Source: Treponema sp. (lineage in GTDB: Bacteria > Spirochaetota > Spirochaetia > Treponematales > Treponemataceae). Taken from it: a stretch of 18,836 nt of DNA. Location of the stretch: assembly GCA_016294035.1 (NCBI GenBank), contig JAEDCT010000028.1, positions 1 to 18,836 of the forward strand, written 5' to 3'. The notes beneath the pieces were generated by a model. It saw only the letters and a program-made list of their open reading frames with translations, was not told the origin of the DNA and ran no database searches. Both the position numbers and the translations under genes were made by a program. Below, in pieces: positions 14,783 to 18,836 of the stretch (position 1 is the first letter of the stretch; every line of letters begins with the position of its first letter).

Positions 14783-16284
14783 AAAAACAGCTTGTTCCTG
14801 TGAGGGATGTTCATAAGGAAGTTGCTCTTCTTCTTGAAGATGAGCTTAGTCTTATTTCAAATGCTGAACAGAAAAAAACATATATTCTTAGTGAGGAATA
14901 TCCTAAAACACAAAAGAATAATTTTTCTTTCATGTGGAAGAATGTCTGGGCAAGACTCTTGATTTGCTTTGCTGTTGTAGCTGCAATCACATATCTTCTT
15001 GTTTCTTTTGTTTCAAGATCCAACAAGAATATACCTGTTGAAGTTGCAGAATTTGAATCCATGAATCTTACTGTACTTCTCAACAAGGTGAATGATATTG
15101 ACAATAAGATTCAGGAATATGAAAAACAGAAGAAGGAACTTGTTGCAGAACGCGACAAGAAACTTGATCTTATAGAAAAAAAACATGCAAGGGCTTTGAA
15201 GAACTATGCGGCTCAGAAAATCAGGATTAAGTCAAAGCGTCAGAAAATGGAACAGGAAATCGAAGATGCCTATAGGGCTGATCTTGCAACTGTTTCAGTA
15301 ATCAAGAAAAAAATAGCTGCATGCAACGATGAAATAAAGAATCTTCAGGCTCAGAGAAATGAGTTTGATGCAACCAGGATTCAGGAAGCAGAAAGACAGA
15401 AGGCTGTGCTTAACAATGAAAGATATCTTCATCAAAAAGAAATTGAAAAGTTAACTTCTGAATATAATGGCAAACTTGATGATGCTGCAAAAAAACTTCA
15501 GGAGACTATTGATTCTGACTTGAAGAGGCAGAATGATGCAGTTGAGGCTACAGTCAATTTTTATGATCCGATTCTTCCAGAAGATGATACGGCAAAGAAA
15601 ATTGTTAGAAAAATGGCTTCAAAAAAGTTTTCATTTACAGGTGCCACATCGGGCGGAACTGTTGAAATGAATCTATCAAATGATGCTTCAAAGGATTTCA
15701 AGGCTTCTCTTGCTTCGGTTAAGGATTATTATTCAAACATTACTTATCTTCATACTAAGATAAAGGTTCTGCCTCATAATGAAAAACGTGCTGTTTCTTC
15801 TTACTACAATGCTGTCTTGAATTCTGCTTATGCTGCAGGAAATGAAATTTGCTCTGCAAGCGTTCGCGAGGTTAACAGGATCATTTCAGAAAAGAATCAG
15901 ATTGTTCTGTCAAGAAACAGAGTTCAGAGTGAATATGATGAGCTTCTGGAAAATCTGTGCAAGTCTTCTTCTCCTGAAAAACCAGTCAATGGATTTATAA
16001 GAAATGCGCGCGGTAATGTTTATGTTTCCCATGACTTCATGCATTATTTTACGAGTTCTGATTACAAGGACTTTGTTGTTCCATGTGATATTTATCGTGG
16101 TGACCTGAAGATTGGAATTGGAGAACTTGAAAGTGTTGATGGCAAGATTATGGCCGTAAAGACTTCATTCAATGCAGGCTATTCCTTGAAAGGTGGGGAC
16201 AAAGTTGCCATTGGTACTCCATACAAGCCATCAGAAGCTTCATCTGAACCAGCTGTCCCGGCAGAAACTGAATCGGCAGAGTAG
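14761..16284 (+). CDS. Membrane-anchored coiled-coil protein of unknown function
   Basis: I do not recognise a domain. It has 507 residues: a charged cytoplasmic N-terminus, one membrane helix at about 63-84, a long coiled coil at about 103-265 rich in Lys, Glu and Gln, and a mixed alpha/beta C-terminal region. That region has a compact beta-like end (VPCDIYRGDLKIGIGELESVDG, split as VPCDIYRGDL and KIGIGELESVDG) and a Ser/Pro/Glu tail. The ATG at 14761 has GGAG six bases before it; an in-frame ATG at 14749 lacks one. It starts inside the cyclase gene (22 bp overlap) and so is likely coupled to it. From memory, T. pallidum also has a coiled-coil p83/100-like antigen next to an adenylate cyclase, and this may be its counterpart. 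Confidence 0.72.
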   Translation: MGNNNKIKKQLVPVRDVHKEVALLLEDELSLISNAEQKKTYILSEEYPKTQKNNFSFMWKNVWARLLICFAVVAAITYLLVSFVSRSNKNIPVEVAEFESMNLTVLLNKVNDIDNKIQEYEKQKKELVAERDKKLDLIEKKHARALKNYAAQKIRIKSKRQKMEQEIEDAYRADLATVSVIKKKIAACNDEIKNLQAQRNEFDATRIQEAERQKAVLNNERYLHQKEIEKLTSEYNGKLDDAAKKLQETIDSDLKRQNDAVEATVNFYDPILPEDDTAKKIVRKMASKKFSFTGATSGGTVEMNLSNDASKDFKASLASVKDYYSNITYLHTKIKVLPHNEKRAVSSYYNAVLNSAYAAGNEICSASVREVNRIISEKNQIVLSRNRVQSEYDELLENLCKSSSPEKPVNGFIRNARGNVYVSHDFMHYFTSSDYKDFVVPCDIYRGDLKIGIGELESVDGKIMAVKTSFNAGYSLKGGDKVAIGTPYKPSEASSEPAVPAETESAE

Positions 16285-16286
16285 GC

Positions 16287-17057
16287 ATGGCAGAAAAGAA
16301 AAAACTTGAACGCTTGGACAAAATCCTGGCAAATAATGGATTTGGCACAAGAAAAGAAGTCAGGCATATTGTTTCCAAGGGTTTTGTCAAAGTTAATGGA
16401 ATTCCAGTAAAAGAATTTGATCTTCATGTTGACCCTGAAAATGATGAGATAGCTGTCGGTGAAAAATATCTTTTGCACAAAAAGAACACCTACTTCATGA
16501 TGAATAAGAAGGCCGGGTGTGTATGCTCGGCTAAAAGTGACAGTCATGATACAGTTTTTGACTATATGTCAGAAGAAGACCGTCAGAAAAAAATCGGCGG
16601 CTCCCTTGCCATTGTTGGACGACTTGATGTTGATACGGAAGGTTTGCTTCTTTTCACAACTGACGGAGATCTTAATCACAAGCTCACTTTTCCAAAATAT
16701 GAAGTTAAGAAAACATATCTTGTGCATCTTCGTTGCAAAGTAAGTGATGGCGACAAGGCAGAGTACATCCGCAAGGCAAAATCAGGAATTCATATTCCTG
16801 CCTGCTCCAATGATGAAGAGTGTGACGCTAAACCCTGTTTAATTGAATTTCTTGAAGATGATAAATGTACCATAACTGTTACGGAAGGCCGTTTTCATGA
16901 GGTAAAGAGGATTTTTATTGCCCTTGAAAATGAAGTCGTATATCTGAAACGTCTTTCTATGGGTAATCTTATGCTTGATAAGAACCTTGCTTCTGGAGAA
17001 TACCGTCCCCTCACAGAAGAAGAAATAGAATCCCTTAAAACAATTGTCTCAAATTGA
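16287..17057 (+). CDS. rsuA: RsuA/RluB-family rRNA pseudouridine synthase
   Basis: Converts a uridine of ribosomal RNA to pseudouridine. It has 256 residues with an S4 RNA-binding domain at about 7-60 (LDKILANNGFGTRKEVRHIV) and the catalytic domain after it. The catalytic aspartate is Asp114 in GRLDVDTEGLLL. EVKKTYLV at about 137-144 and EGRFHEVKRIF near residue 205 are the remaining conserved boxes. The short length and the box sequences favour RsuA (16S rRNA) over RluB, RluE or RluF, but the target base is an inference. The ATG lies two bases after the stop of the coiled-coil gene, so it belongs to the cyclase operon by position, although its role is housekeeping. Confidence 0.88.
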   Translation: MAEKKKLERLDKILANNGFGTRKEVRHIVSKGFVKVNGIPVKEFDLHVDPENDEIAVGEKYLLHKKNTYFMMNKKAGCVCSAKSDSHDTVFDYMSEEDRQKKIGGSLAIVGRLDVDTEGLLLFTTDGDLNHKLTFPKYEVKKTYLVHLRCKVSDGDKAEYIRKAKSGIHIPACSNDEECDAKPCLIEFLEDDKCTITVTEGRFHEVKRIFIALENEVVYLKRLSMGNLMLDKNLASGEYRPLTEEEIESLKTIVSN

Positions 17058-17082
17058 ATTAAAATTATTTTTCATTTACAAT
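17054..17082 (+). promoter_or_regulatory. Promoter of fhs
   Basis: TTGAAT (17054-17059) and TACAAT (17077-17082) are 17 bp apart. The -35 box overlaps the stop codon of the pseudouridine synthase gene. Transcription would start near 17089, just ahead of the G-rich leader. The -10 box also lies within an eight-bp AT hairpin, TTCATTTA (17071-17078) against TAAATGAA (17082-17089) with a CAA loop. Confidence 0.6.
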
Positions 17083-17088
17083 AAATGA

Positions 17089-17156
17089 ACAAAGCCGGGG
17101 GCGCCGGGTACATCACGGGGAACAAAACTTTATGCCCGAATCAAATGGAGAATCAA
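17089..17156 (+). promoter_or_regulatory. G-rich structured leader of fhs, possible cis-regulatory RNA
   Basis: This predicted leader of about 68 bases contains a GC island (17094-17120) in AT-rich surroundings. Three CGGG copies (17096-17099, 17105-17108, 17116-17119) can each pair with a single CCCG at 17135-17138. The longest option is CGGGTA (17105-17110) with TGCCCG (17133-17138). CCGG at 17095-17098 can also pair with CCGG at 17104-17107. The ribosome site GGAG (17147-17150) follows. I could not match it to the THF, ZTP, SAM or guanidine riboswitch patterns that I know. Confidence 0.45.
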
Positions 17157-18824
17157 ATGACTGATATTGAAATCGCACAGAAAAATGTTATGGTTCCTGT
17201 TTCGGAAGTAGCAGCAAAAATTGGTCTTACGGAAAAAGATCTTGATTTTTACGGATCATACAAGGCAAAAATAAATTTTGAAAAATTGAATTCATTGCAG
17301 TCTTCTGAAAAAAGAGGAAAGCTTGTTCTTGTAACTGCAATGACACCAACAGCAGCAGGAGAAGGAAAGTCTACCGTTACAATTGCTCTTGGAGACGGAC
17401 TTAATAAAATCGGAAAGAAGACTGTAATAGCCCTTCGAGAGCCTTCACTTGGTCCATGCTTTGGAATTAAGGGTGGGGCATGTGGCGGCGGTTATGCTCA
17501 GGTTGTTCCAATGGAAGACATTAATCTTCATTTTACAGGCGACATTCATGCAATCACTGCTGCAAACAACCTTATGGCTGCCTTGATTGACAATCACCTC
17601 CAGCAGGGCAATGTCCTCAATATTGATCCTCGCACAATTTCATGGAAACGATGCGTTGACTTGAATGACCGTTCCTTGCGCAATGTTATAATAGGTCTTG
17701 GAAGCAGAGTTGATGGTATTCCTCGTGAAACTCACTTCCAGATTTCTGTTGCTTCAGAAATCATGGCAATAGTTTGTCTTTCAAAAAATATTTCTGAACT
17801 TAAAGAAAAAATCAGCCGCATCATCATCGGACAGACATACACAAAAGAAAATGTTACTTTCGGGCAGCTTAACTGTACTGGTGCAGTCGCAGCTCTTCTT
17901 AAGGATGCCATCAGGCCGAATCTTGTTCAGACTCTTGAAAAAAATCCTGCTTTCATCCACGGAGGTCCCTTTGCAAACATCGCTCACGGATGTAACTCTA
18001 TTAATGCAACTTTGTGTGCCCTTGCTACAGGTGACTATGTTGTAACTGAAGCAGGTTTTGCCGCAGATCTTGGTGCTGAAAAATTCTTTGACATTAAGTG
18101 CCGGATGCATGGTCTAAAACCAAATGCAGCTGTAATCGTTGCAACATGCCGTGCAATCAAGATGCATGGTGGTGTTCTCAAATCTGATCTTGGAATTGAA
18201 AACCTTGTTGCCATTACAAGTGGTTTTGAAAATGTAAGGGCTCACATAAACAACATGAAAAAATTTGGTCTTCCTTGTGTTATTGCCGTAAATAAGTTCA
18301 TTACCGATACAGATGCAGAAATTGCACTTGTTCAGCAGCTTGCAAAAGAGTGTGGAAGTGAAGCTATTCTTTGTGAAGGATGGGGAAAAGGTGGAGACGG
18401 AACAAAAGCTCTTGCAGAAAAAATCGTTGAGATTTGTGATAAACCTTCAGAATTCAAGAATATTTATCCATTGGAAGCTACCTTCAAGGAAAAGATCGAG
18501 ACTCTTGCAAAAGAAATTTACGGAGCTGCTACTGTTGAATTTGATACAAAGGCTCTCAAGAAACTTGCTGAATATGAAAAGGCCGGTTACGGAAATCTTC
18601 CTGTCTGCATGGCAAAGACTCAGAATTCAATAAGCCATAACAAGTCTGCCCTTGGTGCTCCAAGCGGGTATGCATTCCCTGTTCGTGATGTTCAGCTTTA
18701 CAGTGGTGCAGGATTTGTTGTTGCCTTTGCCGGTGACATTGTTGATATGCCGGGACTTCCAAAGGTACCAGCTGCAGAAAATATTGATGTTGATGACAAT
18801 GGTGTAATCAGCGGATTGTTCTAG
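17157..18824 (+). CDS. fhs: Formate-tetrahydrofolate ligase
   Basis: Joins formate to tetrahydrofolate using ATP, giving 10-formyl-THF for purine synthesis, formyl-Met-tRNA and one-carbon flow. It is cytoplasmic. With the chosen start it has 555 residues, the family's usual length. The N-terminus MTDIEIAQ is typical. The P-loop TPTAAGEGKST lies at 63-73, and EPSLGPCFGIKGGACGGG, slightly downstream at about 94-111, is a family signature. GGPFANIAHGCNS and the C-terminal end PGLPKVPAAENIDVDDNG are also characteristic. GGAG stands six bases before the ATG. The frame is open upstream to an ATG at 17085, but that stretch runs through the G-rich leader, has no ribosome site and does not resemble the family. 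The stop lies 12 bases before the window end. Confidence 0.95.
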   Translation: MTDIEIAQKNVMVPVSEVAAKIGLTEKDLDFYGSYKAKINFEKLNSLQSSEKRGKLVLVTAMTPTAAGEGKSTVTIALGDGLNKIGKKTVIALREPSLGPCFGIKGGACGGGYAQVVPMEDINLHFTGDIHAITAANNLMAALIDNHLQQGNVLNIDPRTISWKRCVDLNDRSLRNVIIGLGSRVDGIPRETHFQISVASEIMAIVCLSKNISELKEKISRIIIGQTYTKENVTFGQLNCTGAVAALLKDAIRPNLVQTLEKNPAFIHGGPFANIAHGCNSINATLCALATGDYVVTEAGFAADLGAEKFFDIKCRMHGLKPNAAVIVATCRAIKMHGGVLKSDLGIENLVAITSGFENVRAHINNMKKFGLPCVIAVNKFITDTDAEIALVQQLAKECGSEAILCEGWGKGGDGTKALAEKIVEICDKPSEFKNIYPLEATFKEKIETLAKEIYGAATVEFDTKALKKLAEYEKAGYGNLPVCMAKTQNSISHNKSALGAPSGYAFPVRDVQLYSGAGFVVAFAGDIVDMPGLPKVPAAENIDVDDNGVISGLF

Positions 18825-18836
18825 AATTGATTAGAG

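Noticed and set aside
17094..17150. ZTP (pfl) or THF riboswitch
   Set aside because: CACGGGGAAC is loosely reminiscent of the ZTP core, but the required 5' GGGUCGUG-like and 3' CCGCCUGGGC-like parts are absent. The THF pattern does not fit either.
17085..17156. N-terminal extension of fhs, or an upstream short peptide starting at 17085
   Set aside because: No ribosome site precedes 17085, the residues do not resemble the family, the frame crosses the GC island, and the ATG lies ahead of the predicted transcript start.

Overview
The window looks like ordinary chromosomal DNA of a spirochaete, most likely Treponema. It is AT-rich. It carries a purine-type BMP lipoprotein ABC transporter resembling the Pnr system of T. 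pallidum, a membrane class III nucleotide cyclase of the kind that is abundant in treponemes, and a topoisomerase IV-type A subunit without a GyrA box. The genus is an inference from gene content and protein style, not from a marker gene. I see no rRNA, tRNA, CRISPR array, insertion sequence, prophage or defence island. No gene-free stretch exceeds 170 bp.

Layout. (1) 3-2513, plus strand: the 3' part of a topoisomerase IV subunit A gene (cut by the window edge), an unrecognised multi-pass membrane protein, and a YigZ/IMPACT-family protein, tightly packed. (2) 2617-8067, plus strand: xpt (xanthine phosphoribosyltransferase) with its own promoter and terminator, then a BMP-type substrate-binding lipoprotein, a double ABC ATPase and two permeases. 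This reads as purine uptake followed by phosphoribosylation. The ATPase and permease genes overlap at ATGA junctions. The lipoprotein gene is separated from them by 168 bp holding three consecutive hairpins, the last of which looks like an intrinsic terminator. (3) 8068-8178: a nested inverted repeat between convergent genes. (4) 8179-10143, minus strand: a membrane-anchored beta-propeller-like protein and a LytM/M23-like protein that has lost the peptidase histidines. (5) 10259-12983, minus strand: murJ (lipid II flippase) and an M24 aminopeptidase. (6) 13052-17057, plus strand, divergent from murJ: a membrane nucleotide cyclase, a membrane-anchored coiled-coil protein whose start overlaps the cyclase gene, and an RsuA-type pseudouridine synthase. 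(7) 17157-18824, plus strand: fhs (formate-tetrahydrofolate ligase), preceded by its own promoter and a short G-rich leader unlike the surrounding AT-rich sequence.

No complete novel system stands out. The best leads are regulatory: the G-rich leader of fhs, the three-hairpin spacer inside the transporter operon, and the absence of a Shine-Dalgarno leader at xpt. At the protein level the best leads are a cyclase with serine where the adenine-selecting lysine normally sits, its overlapping coiled-coil partner, and the pseudo-peptidase plus propeller pair.
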